Positions 7,894 to 16,712 of a stretch of DNA of 43,544 nt are shown here, in pieces. Every line of letters starts with the position of its first letter. The first letter of the stretch is position 1. A model generated the notes under the pieces. The model was given only the letters and a program-made list of their open reading frames with translations, was not told the origin of the DNA and did no database searches. Where the stretch lies: NCBI RefSeq assembly GCF_026241105.1, contig NZ_JAPFFT010000029.1, positions 1 to 43,544 on the forward strand, written 5' to 3'. Origin of the DNA: Arthrobacter rhizophilus (GTDB lineage Bacteria > Actinomycetota > Actinomycetes > Actinomycetales > Micrococcaceae). The position numbers were made by a program, and so were the translations under genes.

Positions 7894-9816
7894 GTGCCTA
7901 CCCTCTCCCCGCGCGCTTCGTTCTGGACCGCCGCCTCTGTCGCCGGCATCGCGCTGTGGTCGGCCGCCGCACCGACGATTGTGTACCCGCTCTATGAGCA
8001 CTCGTGGGGCCTCAGCGCCGCCACCAGCACGCTCATCTTCGCGATCTATCCGATCGTGCTGATTCCGACGCTGCTGATCTTCGGGAACCTCTCCGACAGC
8101 CGCGGCCGACGTTTTGCGATCCTGCTCGGCCTCGGAGCACTCGCGCTGGGCACGCTCACCTTCGGCATCGCGGCCGGGCTGCCGGAGGTGCTCATAGGCC
8201 GCGCACTCATGGGCGTGGGCGTCGGAATGTCGCTGAGTCCCGCCGCGGCGGCCATGGTCGAACTCGGGGGACCTGAGCGTGCGCCGCGGGCGAGTTCGAC
8301 CATGACCGCGGCCACCGCGGCGGGACTCGCCCTCGCAACGATCGTGGGCGGCGCGCTCGTGCAGTATGCGCCACAGCCCTTGCATCTCACGTTCTGGGTG
8401 CTGTTCGTCGTGATCCTGGCCATCGGTGCCGCGGCCGTGTTCCTCCCACGCGTACGCGACCGGCACGCCCCGGCATGGCGTCCACGACTGCCGCGCGTGC
8501 CGGCGGGACTGCGACGAGCATTCGTCGCCGGGGCGCTGGGGGTGTCTGCCGCGTATGCGGTCGGCTCCGTGTTCCTCGCCCTCGGCGCCCAGGTCGCGGC
8601 CGACCTGCTGGACTCGTCAAATGCGCTGCTGAACGGAACCATACTCGCGATCTCGGCGATCTGCATCGGCGTAGTCGCGATCGCAGCCCGGCGGATCCTG
8701 CCCCGCGTGGCGCTCGGCATCGCGCCGGCCGCGATCCTGCTCGGGATGGCTTCCCTCGTGGCCGCGGGCATCGCGCAGTCGATGCCGATGTTCGTCGTCG
8801 CTTCGGTGCTCACCGGCGGCGGCTACAGCCTGATGTACGCGGGCGGCCTCGGGATCATCACCAGCACGGCCCAGCCGCATCACCGAGCCGCGGTGATCTC
8901 GGCCGCGTTCACCGTCGGCTACCTCGTTCAGGCGGCCGTCGCGCTCGTGCTCGGCGCGGTCGCGACGAGCGCCGGCCTACTCATCGCCATGGAATTGGCA
9001 GCCGCGGTCCTCGTCGCCCTCGCGGTCGCAGCGGCGCTCGTAGCCAACGTGCACACAACGCGCCCCTCCGCTCGGTCCCTCTCGCCTAAGCAACCCTCGA
9101 AGGGAAAATCCGTGACCTCGCTCGACAACGCGGTGGTGCTCGTCACCGGCGCCAACGGCGGGCTGGGCATCCAGTTCGTGACCCAAGCCCTCGCCCGCGG
9201 CGCCCGACGCGTGTACGCGACCGCCCGCTCCCCACGCGACTGGGACGACCAGCGGGTCGTGCCTCTCGTCCTCGACGTGACATCGGCGACCTCCATCCGC
9301 GAAGCGGCCGTTCACGCGGGCGACACGATGATCGTCGTCAACAATGCCGGGATCGGCGGAGCCGGACCCCTCCTCGACAGCCCGCTCGACGATGTCCGTC
9401 GGCTGTTCGACACCAATGTGTTCGGTGCCCTCGAGGTCGCGCAGGTGTTCGCGCCCGTGCTCGCCGTGAACGGAGGCGGTGCGCTCGTCGATGTGCACTC
9501 GGCTCTCAGCTGGCTCGGTCGCGGCGGGGCATACGCGGCGACGAAGGCAGCGTTCTGGTCGCTGACCAATTCGCTCCGGCTCGAGCTGCAGGCGCAGGGT
9601 ACGCACGTCCTAGGGGCGCACCTCGGCTACGCCGACACGCCCATGACAGCCGCTCTCGATGTCATCAAGGAGAATCCCGCCGACATCGTCGCCGCAATCT
9701 ACGACGGCCTTGAGGCGGGCGAACTCGAGGTTCTCGCCGACGAGACCAGCCGCCAGGTGAAGGCCGCCCTGTCGCAGCCCATCCTGGTGCTCTACCCGGA
9801 GTTCGCGCCGCGGTAG
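7894..9816 (+). CDS. MFS transporter fused to a short-chain dehydrogenase
   Basis: A 640-residue frame. Residues 1-395 form a 12-helix major facilitator (GNLSDSRGRR is the loop 2-3 motif), and residues 407-640 form a complete SDR with VLVTGANGGLG (NAD(P) binding), NNAGIGG, a serine in VHSALSW and Y547-x-x-x-K551. Between them is a ~20-residue polar linker. GTG 9112 inside the linker, preceded by AAGGG, could start the SDR alone, and both other frames reach stops in the linker (TAA 9087-9089; TGA 9113-9115, overlapping the GTG as in a coupled pair). The fusion may thus come from a late indel in the transporter, or be real. The start is GTG 7894. The G+C-rich, GCG-heavy codon use suggests transfer. 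Confidence 0.85.
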   Translation: MPTLSPRASFWTAASVAGIALWSAAAPTIVYPLYEHSWGLSAATSTLIFAIYPIVLIPTLLIFGNLSDSRGRRFAILLGLGALALGTLTFGIAAGLPEVLIGRALMGVGVGMSLSPAAAAMVELGGPERAPRASSTMTAATAAGLALATIVGGALVQYAPQPLHLTFWVLFVVILAIGAAAVFLPRVRDRHAPAWRPRLPRVPAGLRRAFVAGALGVSAAYAVGSVFLALGAQVAADLLDSSNALLNGTILAISAICIGVVAIAARRILPRVALGIAPAAILLGMASLVAAGIAQSMPMFVVASVLTGGGYSLMYAGGLGIITSTAQPHHRAAVISAAFTVGYLVQAAVALVLGAVATSAGLLIAMELAAAVLVALAVAAALVANVHTTRPSARSLSPKQPSKGKSVTSLDNAVVLVTGANGGLGIQFVTQALARGARRVYATARSPRDWDDQRVVPLVLDVTSATSIREAAVHAGDTMIVVNNAGIGGAGPLLDSPLDDVRRLFDTNVFGALEVAQVFAPVLAVNGGGALVDVHSALSWLGRGGAYAATKAAFWSLTNSLRLELQAQGTHVLGAHLGYADTPMTAALDVIKENPADIVAAIYDGLEAGELEVLADETSRQVKAALSQPILVLYPEFAPR

Positions 9817-10626
9817 TTCGTGTCAGGCGGCCGCGGGTCGGGTGCGACCAAGGACCGTCCGCTGCCTGTTGACGGCGCGGTGGCCTTCGCGGAAGCCCCC
9901 ACTCACCCGCCATCGATCCAGCATCACCTCGAACCCGGGGTCCTCCGCGCGCAGCGGCCCGACGTCCTGGTCCGTCAGGAAGTCTGGGATCGGCCCGGCA
10001 GCATCTCCACAGCCTGAACTGTACGGCGAAAATCTCTCATCAAACGAGAGAAGCCATTGCTGACCTACGCAGACGCAGGAGACCCGAACCTGACCAGGCC
10101 CGGTGGGTCCTGAGCCCGGATCCTCGTCTGACCTGCGACAACGCGCCGATCAGACGTGAAATCATCCAAGCAAGACTGAGAAAGTGAAGCGGATCCCCTG
10201 TGATCGCTGCGACATGCCGTCACGGACGGCTGCCTGCTTAGCAGCCCGGCCACTCCAGCTCGCGAAGCACCCGGCGCGCATCGGCAGCCGCCCGGCCAGA
10301 ACCTTCGCTCCGAGCGTCGAGGGCCTGGTCCGGAGGTCCGGGCCAGCGGCAGCGTCGTCCGACTCGCTGATGTTCAGGGAGGTCCTCGGGGAGGAAAGGG
10401 CATCCGGCGCGGGGGCGGAGGCCGGCGGTTCCGAAGGGTCCTCGTTGGACATCAATAGGGCGTGTCCTGCGTGCCATGATTCGTGAATTCCTCCTGTATC
10501 CATTCTCGGACAGGAAACTCACACAAACACCGGGCTCCTATCCGAGACCCAACCCCTTCGACAGAGTCGGAGCAAGGAACTTTGGCATGACACTTGTAGA
10601 ACTGCCGGTCGAAAACGGGAACGCCC
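9817..10626. other. Long region without a supported gene
   Basis: Nothing recognisable. On the minus strand a frame ending at 9823 (open from about 10017) reads protein-like (PIPDFLTDQDVGPLR, then FEVMLDRWRVSGGFREGHR) but has no clear start, and I do not recognise it; it could be a gene remnant. A small TCTCTC/GAGAGA hairpin lies at 10033-10051. Open frames on both strands between 10160 and 10520 lack ribosome sites and family features. Confidence 0.35.
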
Positions 10627-10660
10627 TGCGGCGGCACTCCGTCGAGTGAGTGCCGCCGCA
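10627..10660 (-). terminator. 13-bp hairpin downstream of the CMD gene
   Basis: TGCGGCGGCACTC (10627-10639) pairs perfectly with 10648-10660 around an 8-base loop. On the minus strand it lies about 90 bases past the stop of the gene at 10748, followed after ten bases by a short T run. This is a likely intrinsic terminator of the low-U actinobacterial kind. Confidence 0.6.
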
Positions 10661-10747
10661 AAGCGTATCTCCTCTCGTCAAGGCCACGCCGGCGCCGGAC
10701 TTCGTGGAGTTCCAGCGGCTCCGCGCGCGGTTGGCAGCACATGTGCA

Positions 10748-11167
10748 CTAAGCGCCGACCATGGGTTCCTCGTTAAGACTGTCGAAAACTTGCTGGACGC
10801 GTCGCATTGCCGAAAGGGCTGCGGGGGCCCCGCAATAGCCCGCGGCATGAATAACTGCCTCCACGATCTCGGCTCGGTTAAGGCCGTTGCTCAGTGCTCC
10901 ACGAACGTGCCCCGACAGCTCATCATGTGCGCGCATTGCCACCAGCATTCCAAGCGTGAGCAGGCTTCGGCTCCGAGGATCCAAGTTTGGGCGAGCCCAT
11001 ACAGCCCCCCAAACATGCTCAGTGACAAACGTCTGCAAAGCCTCTGAGTCGGTACCGGCAGTGAGACCCAGGGAATTATCGACGAAATTGTCGCCCATCA
11101 CCCTACGCCGTATACCCATACCCTCCGCGAAGGCGCTCTGGTCGGATTTGCTGTTCGACTCCGTCAT
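10748..11167 (-). CDS. Carboxymuconolactone decarboxylase (CMD) family protein
   Basis: A 139-residue all-helical protein of the CMD/AhpD superfamily. The family signature is clear from about residue 60 to 110: RSRSLLTLGMLVAM, then LSGHVRGALSNGLNRAEI and EAVIHAAGYCGAPAAL. It resembles 4-carboxymuconolactone decarboxylase proper (GLNRAEIVEAVIH with a single Cys, no AhpD C-x-x-C), although the substrate need not be the beta-ketoadipate lactone. AAGGA lies about ten bases before ATG 11167. The AraC gene upstream on the same strand (11528) is separated by 360 bases, so a separate promoter is likely. Context suggests a role in ring or lactone breakdown. Confidence 0.88.
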   Translation of the reverse strand: MTESNSKSDQSAFAEGMGIRRRVMGDNFVDNSLGLTAGTDSEALQTFVTEHVWGAVWARPNLDPRSRSLLTLGMLVAMRAHDELSGHVRGALSNGLNRAEIVEAVIHAAGYCGAPAALSAMRRVQQVFDSLNEEPMVGA

Positions 11168-11527
11168 TAGTGTCTTCTTCCTTCTATAAGACTTTCGTTA
11201 GTGCCTTACCAACCGGGCTATCCGTACGCGACAATCCTCCCGCGAAGGCAGGCAGCTTCGTTCCTTTGTCCAGCCCTTCCAGCGGCAGCACATGTGACTC
11301 ACTCGAACCCAGGGTCCGCGTGTGGACGTGCTCCGGACAACGGCCTTCTGAATAGACCTGGTAGAGGCTGTCAAGCGACCAGAGGTGTCAGTCATGGCGT
11401 ACTCGTGAGCAACGGGACGACCGACGACATGTCCCAAGAAGGGTCGAGGACTGGACACTGGTTCTCGAAGAAGAAAAACCTTCTGCTATATGCGGCTCGT
11501 CGCTGCAGTGGCTCTGAAGAACGGTGC
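11168..11527. other. Intergenic region upstream of the CMD gene
   Basis: A 360-base gap on the common minus-strand side of the CMD and AraC genes. I see no gene or strong hairpin. It presumably contains the CMD promoter. Confidence 0.3.
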
Positions 11528-12727
11528 CTAAGCGGCATCTGAGGCTTGGGACATCAAGCCTGTTGACCGTGCCGCTTCGTTGACTCCCGCGCCTGGTGCC
11601 CGAACGCCGCCGCCAATGGGCGCACGGTCCGGCGTTGCCGGGGCTGTTGTCTTATAACTCTCACGAAACTCTCCCGGAGTCATTGTGAACTCTTGCTTGA
11701 AGGTGCGGCTTAGGTGACTGGCGTCGAAGAAACCCCACCGGTGTGCGATTGCGGCGACCGGTTGTTGGGATGTGATCAAGTCGCGCCTGACCGCCGCAAG
11801 CCGGTGGGTTCGAACAACCGACCGGACGGTGTCTCCGGTTGAAGCGAAGGCGCGCTGTACAGTGCGCGGGGAGACGTTATGTGCGGCGGCAATGTCCTCT
11901 ACCCGGAGGGCACTGGATTGAAGATGCTCACTAATCCATTGCTCCAGACGCGGCCGAAGCATTGGCAGGAAGTCGCTGCCGCCGATGTCGGCCTTGTTAC
12001 CGAGGACCAGCCCGGCAATAAGAGCAAGCATCGCGTTGCGGGCACCTTCCAGCGCCGACGGTGACATCCGGGTGTATTCACGGTCGATCCCGCGCAATAG
12101 ATCTTGTAGGAGCTGGACCAGGGGGCTGTCTCCCGTGCGGAGTATCAAGGAGTCGGGCAAACTTGTTATGGCCAGGAACGGGACGAGGGCGGATAAAGGC
12201 ATTCTGACGCTCTTCTTCCGCACGAAGTGTGGGATGACAAACTTGCACGGCCCGCTGGTACTGGCCAGAAGCACGGTCCCGGGCTGGAGGACCGCGCTTC
12301 CATATGCCGTCTCCAGGACTTGTTTTCCGGCGGAGGCCGTGAAGAGCATCAATGCTTCCTCACCCCCCCGCCCGTTCTTGGCGCTGCGCATCCCCTCGAC
12401 CGGAGGAGAATCCCAGTCGGTGATCAAGATGTCCCCGAGGTCCCGCTTCAGGAAGTTCCCCGTACGGTCGCTTGCTCCGATCCGCTTTAGCTCCATGCGC
12501 GCGATGCGCTCATTAGCTTCGATTCTCCATTGAGCATCAAGCTCCTGGATCGCGCGCCGGTCGGCGATCGGGACGCGGTGACTATATGCACTAACGCCCC
12601 TGCCGCTATTCGAGTTGACACTGAAGGTGTCTCGCTGGTCTGGCAAAATGGCTCTCTCCACGATCCTCTTCGACCCCACACTCTGTCCGTGACGTGCAGG
12701 TCCGGACGTTTCCACCGCATGCAGCAT
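11528..12727 (-). CDS. AraC-family transcriptional regulator
   Basis: About 399 residues from the first possible start. The middle is an AraC-binding-like (cupin-type) ligand domain, and the C-terminal double helix-turn-helix lies at about residues 265-360: LRVEDIAAAHNVSPRTVQRAF, then VAAIAHRWGFFDASHLSRTFKQ and MTPGEFRES. It resembles the activator type that governs aromatic or small-molecule catabolic operons. No strong ribosome site marks ATG 12727, so the true start may be up to ~75 residues inside. A ~35-residue low-complexity tail follows the HTH. An inverted repeat lies 40 bases upstream. Likely targets are the flanking CMD, MBL, tautomerase and hydrolase genes. Confidence 0.88.
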   Translation of the reverse strand: MLHAVETSGPARHGQSVGSKRIVERAILPDQRDTFSVNSNSGRGVSAYSHRVPIADRRAIQELDAQWRIEANERIARMELKRIGASDRTGNFLKRDLGDILITDWDSPPVEGMRSAKNGRGGEEALMLFTASAGKQVLETAYGSAVLQPGTVLLASTSGPCKFVIPHFVRKKSVRMPLSALVPFLAITSLPDSLILRTGDSPLVQLLQDLLRGIDREYTRMSPSALEGARNAMLALIAGLVLGNKADIGGSDFLPMLRPRLEQWISEHLQSSALRVEDIAAAHNVSPRTVQRAFASTGDTVRSVVRTHRLAAVRRDLITSQQPVAAIAHRWGFFDASHLSRTFKQEFTMTPGEFRESYKTTAPATPDRAPIGGGVRAPGAGVNEAARSTGLMSQASDAA

Positions 12728-12766
12728 AATCTCGGACCCAAGGGTTCAGCCCTCCGACCGCCACCC

Positions 12767-12794
12767 GGTTAGACATAACCATAGCCCGAACGGG
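12767..12794. promoter_or_regulatory. Inverted repeats upstream of the AraC gene
   Basis: GGTTA (12767-12771) and TAACC (12776-12780) form a perfect 5-4-5 dyad, followed at once by CCCG/CGGG (12785-12794). They lie 40-67 bases before the AraC start. An operator is inferred from position only. The rest of the 12728-13002 gap has no gene. Confidence 0.35.
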
Positions 12795-13002
12795 TATGTT
12801 AAGAAAGGGTCTGTTTTGGGCAGGCCGGGGAGCCGGACGCTTTACCGCCCAGCCACACCGTTGTTGCGCTGCATCCGGAAAGCAGGTGTCGTCGAGAGCC
12901 GCGATGACATCACTACGGAAATCGCGAAGTGATGAGCGGATGCCGGCCAGGCATGCGTGCGTCCTGTCTCGACGTCTGGCCGCAACGATGGCTCGACGTC
13001 AT

Positions 13003-13911
13003 CTACGTCCCTGCATTTGCCAGGAGCTCGCCGGAATCGCGGAGTGTTATCGCGCTCTGGGCGGAGAACTGAAGTGTCCAGAGGTTTCCGTGGCGTGGAT
13101 ACTTGGCCACCATAACGCGGACGAGTTCTTCGGCATCCTTGGCGTCCTGATATGCGGCAGCGAAATCCTTGATGTAGGCCCGGGTAGTGGAGATCATGTC
13201 GTCGACGGCATAGTCATCACCGTCCGGCCTCCTGTGACCACTGACGACCATCCGGGGGTTGAGGCTTTCCACAAGGTCCACGGTTTCCAGCCAGTCCTGC
13301 CACTCTGCCGGGGTGGAGAGCCCGAGCATTGGATGGATTTCATTGTAAATTGAGTCCCCTGCCACAACTACGCCGATGGCCGGCACGTGGACAATGGAGG
13401 TTGGGTGGATATCGGCCTGCTTCACCTCAATGATCTCTACGGGGTAACCGTCGACGTGCAGTGTGTGACCGTCAAGGGGATCGGGAACGGGCCCCGCTGA
13501 CACGCAAGCATCACCGAAAAGCAGACCCCACTGCTCCCGCTGCTCCTCCATGGTGTCTTTGATGCCCTCGACCACGTGCGGGAGCGCTACAGCCCTGGCT
13601 TCGGGGAAGCGCTCCAAGAGCGGCCCAAAGCCCAAATAGTGGTCGGCGTGCGCATGGGTGAGGTAGATCGTCGTGAGCTTCTTGCCCGTTCGCTCGATCA
13701 GGTCACCAAGTTCCCGGACGTCGTCTTTAAGGTATAGCGCATCAATCAGGACTGCCTCCGTGGGGCCGGTGAGAAGAGTGGCCGTGCACGGCGAGAACTT
13801 ACCCGTTGGGATGCCGGGAAATTCGCGTGCCGGGATATCGGGCCAACGACCGACGTAGACCGTCGCATTGATCGGCCGGCTTAACTTCGGGGAAGGGGTT
13901 TCGTTGCTCAT
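13003..13911 (-). CDS. Metallo-beta-lactamase-fold hydrolase
   Basis: A 302-residue MBL-fold enzyme. The dinuclear-metal motif T-H-A-H-A-D-H lies at residues 85-91, with a later Asp in VVAGDSIYN and a His in VVSGHRRPDGDD. This pattern fits MBL hydrolases acting on lactones, esters or thioesters. I choose ATG 13911 because GGAGG sits eight bases upstream; the frame stays open to 14262 but that extension has no family features. It diverges from the tautomerase gene at 14289, with about 375 bases between starts. A degraded second copy of its C-terminal part lies at about 16290-16440. Cytoplasmic; substrate unknown. Confidence 0.9.
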   Translation of the reverse strand: MSNETPSPKLSRPINATVYVGRWPDIPAREFPGIPTGKFSPCTATLLTGPTEAVLIDALYLKDDVRELGDLIERTGKKLTTIYLTHAHADHYLGFGPLLERFPEARAVALPHVVEGIKDTMEEQREQWGLLFGDACVSAGPVPDPLDGHTLHVDGYPVEIIEVKQADIHPTSIVHVPAIGVVVAGDSIYNEIHPMLGLSTPAEWQDWLETVDLVESLNPRMVVSGHRRPDGDDYAVDDMISTTRAYIKDFAAAYQDAKDAEELVRVMVAKYPRHGNLWTLQFSAQSAITLRDSGELLANAGT

Positions 13912-14288
13912 GTCGTAACCTCCAGCGTGGGTTGGTTGGCGGCTCCGGACGAGGCGCCACCGTTGCCACGCTACGGATGAATAACGAGTCCCTATAGGAA
14001 AAAAACGCCCCCTAGTCGCATATCTGCGCCATGGTTCGTCTCGATTTCCACGGCTGGCTGCAGTCAAAGTAGAGGGGGCTCTTCTTCTTCCCGAGGCATG
14101 GTAGGAGCAGGACCAGGAGTCGGGCCAGTTAACGAGGCGCAGTTGTACATCACATTGACGCACCTGTCCCAGTGCCGCGGTCACGGCCGGCGATATGGTG
14201 ATGAAGATCACTCTCGCAGTGCGGCAAAGCCCGCGGCGGGAACTTGGTCGACCATGCAACACCTACAACGGAGAAGGAGGGGCCTGGA

Positions 14289-14783
14289 ATGCCATTCTGG
14301 GAGATTTTCACACCCGAGGACGCTTTTACGAATGAGGACAAGGAGGCGTTGACTAAGGGAATTACCTCGATTTACGACAACGTCAACCTACCCAAGTTCT
14401 ATGCCGTGGTCGTCTTCCACAACATGCCTGCGAACAGCATCTACGTTGGAGGCGAGGCTGCGAACAATTTCATACGCATCCGCGTTGACCACATCGCTCG
14501 CCAGATGAACGAGAACACGATCGTGAAGAACTTTCCCGCTGGAACCTTCACGACCGAACAGATCCGGACATACTTTCACAACCAGGTTGAAGAGATCCTG
14601 GTGCCATTCGTGAAAGAGCGCGGGTACGACTGGGAAATCCACGTCGACGAAACTCCGGAGGACCTTTGGCGTGTCCAGGGCCTCGTCCCCCCGCCTGGAT
14701 GGTCGGAGTTTGAAGAGCTCTGGCGCAAGGAGAACCGTCCCGTCCCCTACTCTGACCAGCCCGTTGTCCAAGGTGTCAGCTGA
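14289..14783 (+). CDS. Tautomerase-superfamily enzyme (cis-CaaD-like, Tautomerase_3)
   Basis: A 164-residue protein beginning M-P-F-W-E-I-F, so Pro-1 is exposed after Met removal, the catalytic base or acid of the superfamily. AAGGAGG lies just upstream of ATG 14289, which settles the start over the in-frame GTG 14244. Family marks are FYAVVVFH, YVGGEAANNFIRIRVDHIA and GYDWEIHVDETPEDLW. By direct count Arg-70 and a Glu near 115 match cis-3-chloroacrylate dehalogenase, but His-28 is Tyr and Arg-73 is Asn. It is therefore a relative of uncertain activity (tautomerase, hydratase or dehalogenase). It is followed 142 bases later by an alpha/beta hydrolase on the same strand. Confidence 0.88.
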   Translation: MPFWEIFTPEDAFTNEDKEALTKGITSIYDNVNLPKFYAVVVFHNMPANSIYVGGEAANNFIRIRVDHIARQMNENTIVKNFPAGTFTTEQIRTYFHNQVEEILVPFVKERGYDWEIHVDETPEDLWRVQGLVPPPGWSEFEELWRKENRPVPYSDQPVVQGVS

Positions 14784-14925
14784 CGCGACCAGCGTCTCAT
14801 TGCGAGAGCAGGCTAATCGTCACCTCCTGGCGACCCTTGGATTTCTGGACCAACGGACTGCAAACTGACCCACCATTTGCCGACGAGTTAGATCAGGAAA
14901 CACTTGTGAGAAAGAGTGAACATCT

Positions 14926-15867
14926 GTGAGAAGAGATATTGAATTCAAGACGGAGGACGGAACTGTTCTTCGCGGTTACCTACATGCCAAACCGAACTTG
15001 GCCGCCCCCTGCATCGTCATGGCTCATGGATTCGGCGGGGTAAAAGAGCATATCGACCATTATGCGGCCGCCTTCGCGGCATCCGGCTTCACCGTCATCG
15101 TGTACGACCACCGAGGCTTCGGCACATCAGAGGGCCAGCCTCGCCTTGAGGTTGACCCGTATGTTCAAATGGCGGACTGGCGAGACGTGATTACGCACGC
15201 CGCAGAACTGCCCGAGGTCGATGGTCATACTGGATTTGGCCTCTGGGGATCTAGTTTTGCAGGGGGACTTGCTATGGTCATCGGCGCGAATGACCCCCGG
15301 GTACGATGTGTCGTTGCCCAGATTCCTCAGGTAAGTGGGCACCTCAACAGCCGGCAGATGTTCAGCGTTGAGCAGAGAGCCGAACTCGAACGGCGCCTCG
15401 CGGCTGACCGCCGCGGCCGTGTCGCTGGAGAAGAACCCGAAATGATCCCGGTCTTCTCCACCGACCCGAACACGCTCTGCGCCCTTCCCCCTGTCGTTGA
15501 CCAGGAATTCATCGACTTCGTTCTCCAGGACACGCCGTCATGGAGAAACGAGGTGACACTACGATCCGTAGCCCACTTGTTGGAGTTCGAACCAGCCGGG
15601 TGGATTCCCCACCTGTCACCGAAACCCTTGCTGATGATCGTGGGCCGCACAGATACCTGCACCTTCCCGGAGGTTCAACTGGCAGCATTCGAGTCCGCGC
15701 ATCACCCGAAGCAGGTTCTCGTCCATAATGGTGGTCACTTCGACACATACTCAGACCACTTCGAGCAAACCAGTCAAGCCGCAACCTCCTGGTTCTTGGA
15801 GCACCTGCACGGTGAAGACGAGTTCTCCTCGGTGGGTACCGTTGCGACATCGCTGGTGGCCGGCTAG
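14926..15867 (+). CDS. Alpha/beta hydrolase
   Basis: A 313-residue serine hydrolase. The oxyanion region is VMAHGFGG (31-38), the nucleophile is Ser110 in LWGSSFAGG, the acid is probably the Asp in VGRTDTC, and the base is the His in NGGHFDTY near the C-terminus. A cap insertion lies between about 140 and 225. The overall form resembles YcjY/S15-like hydrolases. The start GTG 14926 is weakly supported: the sequence before it repeats a near-identical GTGAGAA stretch at 14906. It ends at a strong terminator (15886-15915), so the tautomerase and hydrolase probably form one unit. Likely acts on an ester, lactone or C-C bond product of the same pathway. Confidence 0.87.
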   Translation: MRRDIEFKTEDGTVLRGYLHAKPNLAAPCIVMAHGFGGVKEHIDHYAAAFAASGFTVIVYDHRGFGTSEGQPRLEVDPYVQMADWRDVITHAAELPEVDGHTGFGLWGSSFAGGLAMVIGANDPRVRCVVAQIPQVSGHLNSRQMFSVEQRAELERRLAADRRGRVAGEEPEMIPVFSTDPNTLCALPPVVDQEFIDFVLQDTPSWRNEVTLRSVAHLLEFEPAGWIPHLSPKPLLMIVGRTDTCTFPEVQLAAFESAHHPKQVLVHNGGHFDTYSDHFEQTSQAATSWFLEHLHGEDEFSSVGTVATSLVAG

Positions 15868-15885
15868 GCATTAGTTGACCGCGAA

Positions 15886-15921
15886 ACGCCCGGCTGGGGT
15901 ATCCCAGCCGGGCGTATTTTT
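15886..15921 (+). terminator. Strong Rho-independent terminator
   Basis: ACGCCCGGCTGGG (15886-15898) pairs perfectly with 15903-15915 around GTAT and is followed by ATTTTT. It lies 19 bases after the hydrolase stop. Confidence 0.93.
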
Positions 15922-16289
15922 GCGTGGAGGCGGCGCTCGGGATTACGCCATGCGACTCAGGGAATTGCCGACCGCCAAGTTGCGGCGGCGGCCTGGCCGT
16001 CCTTGCTGTCGTCAGCGGCGATGGCACGAATGGACCACATACGGGAGGTCCCGGGTCTGGCCGAGGATGAATTGGAAACACCATGCCGGCCGCTGGTCCA
16101 CCCCTCGCCTAGCGTCACCACCTGGAGGAGGGAGCGATGAAACCCCAAGGAGACCTCCTGCTCAGTGCCTGGCCGGCGGCGGCGCGGCGACCGCCTCGCC
16201 CGTCCTCGGCAACCGCGGGACACAGACGACCCCAGTCCGGCCGCAACGCAGGCGATGACTCTCTATGTCTCTGTGTGCGGCACGAGCAC
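15922..16289. other. Region without a supported gene
   Basis: About 370 bases with no recognisable coding sequence after the terminator. Short open frames on both strands lack ribosome sites or family features. It may be decayed DNA continuous with the MBL remnant that follows. Confidence 0.3.
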
Positions 16290-16440
16290 GCCCGAATCGC
16301 GGAGTGCTATTCGCGCGCTTCGCGGACTGGTCATCACCGTCCGGCCCTCGGTGACCCGATGATCACTTCGGGGGTGGGCGCTCTGACGCCAGCCTCAATG
16401 GTTCGTCCTGGATTTCTCAGGGCCTGCCAGTAAATAACAC
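16290..16440 (-). pseudogene. Remnant of a second MBL-fold hydrolase
   Basis: On the minus strand, separate frames spell pieces matching the C-terminal half of the intact gene at 13003: TPEVII, then SGHRGPDGDD (compare SGHRRPDGDD), then after a deletion SARIALRDSGVLV (compare SAITLRDSGELL). The DNA matches are visible directly, for example TCATCACCGTCCGGCC occurs in both copies (13216 and 16332 regions). A frameshift separates the first two pieces, and about 150 bases present in the intact gene are missing between the last two. This is a dead paralogue or a scar of a duplication. Confidence 0.65.
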
Positions 16441-16712
16441 GCGGTTATGGTGTTTGGCGGGTTGGAGTGGCGAGTGTAGTTCCAGTCCCCGTGGAATTCA
16501 TGGCGGGTGATGGGCAGGGCTGCCATTTGGGTATCGCTGATCCCGATTCCGGTTCTTGCCGAAGTCGCGACAGATTCCATTCTTGAGCATAATGAGTAGA
16601 GTCAATTCTGAATGCGCTCAGTAGGTGAGTCGGGAGACGTGATGACACCGGTTTACCTCCCGTTGCTTCCCTGACGCGGAAATGCCTTAGGGCAGTTGGA
16701 TGTAGCTGCTGA

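Noticed and set aside
10162..10522. Open frames on both strands between 10.16 and 10.52 kb
   Set aside because: No ribosome sites, Arg/Pro/Ser-rich composition and no recognisable family.
13912..14262. N-terminal extension of the MBL hydrolase
   Set aside because: The frame is open, but the extension has no family features and a strong ribosome site precedes ATG 13911.
14289..14783. Calling the tautomerase a true cis-3-chloroacrylate dehalogenase
   Set aside because: Positions 28 and 73 are Tyr and Asn rather than His and Arg by direct count, so the specific activity is not supported.
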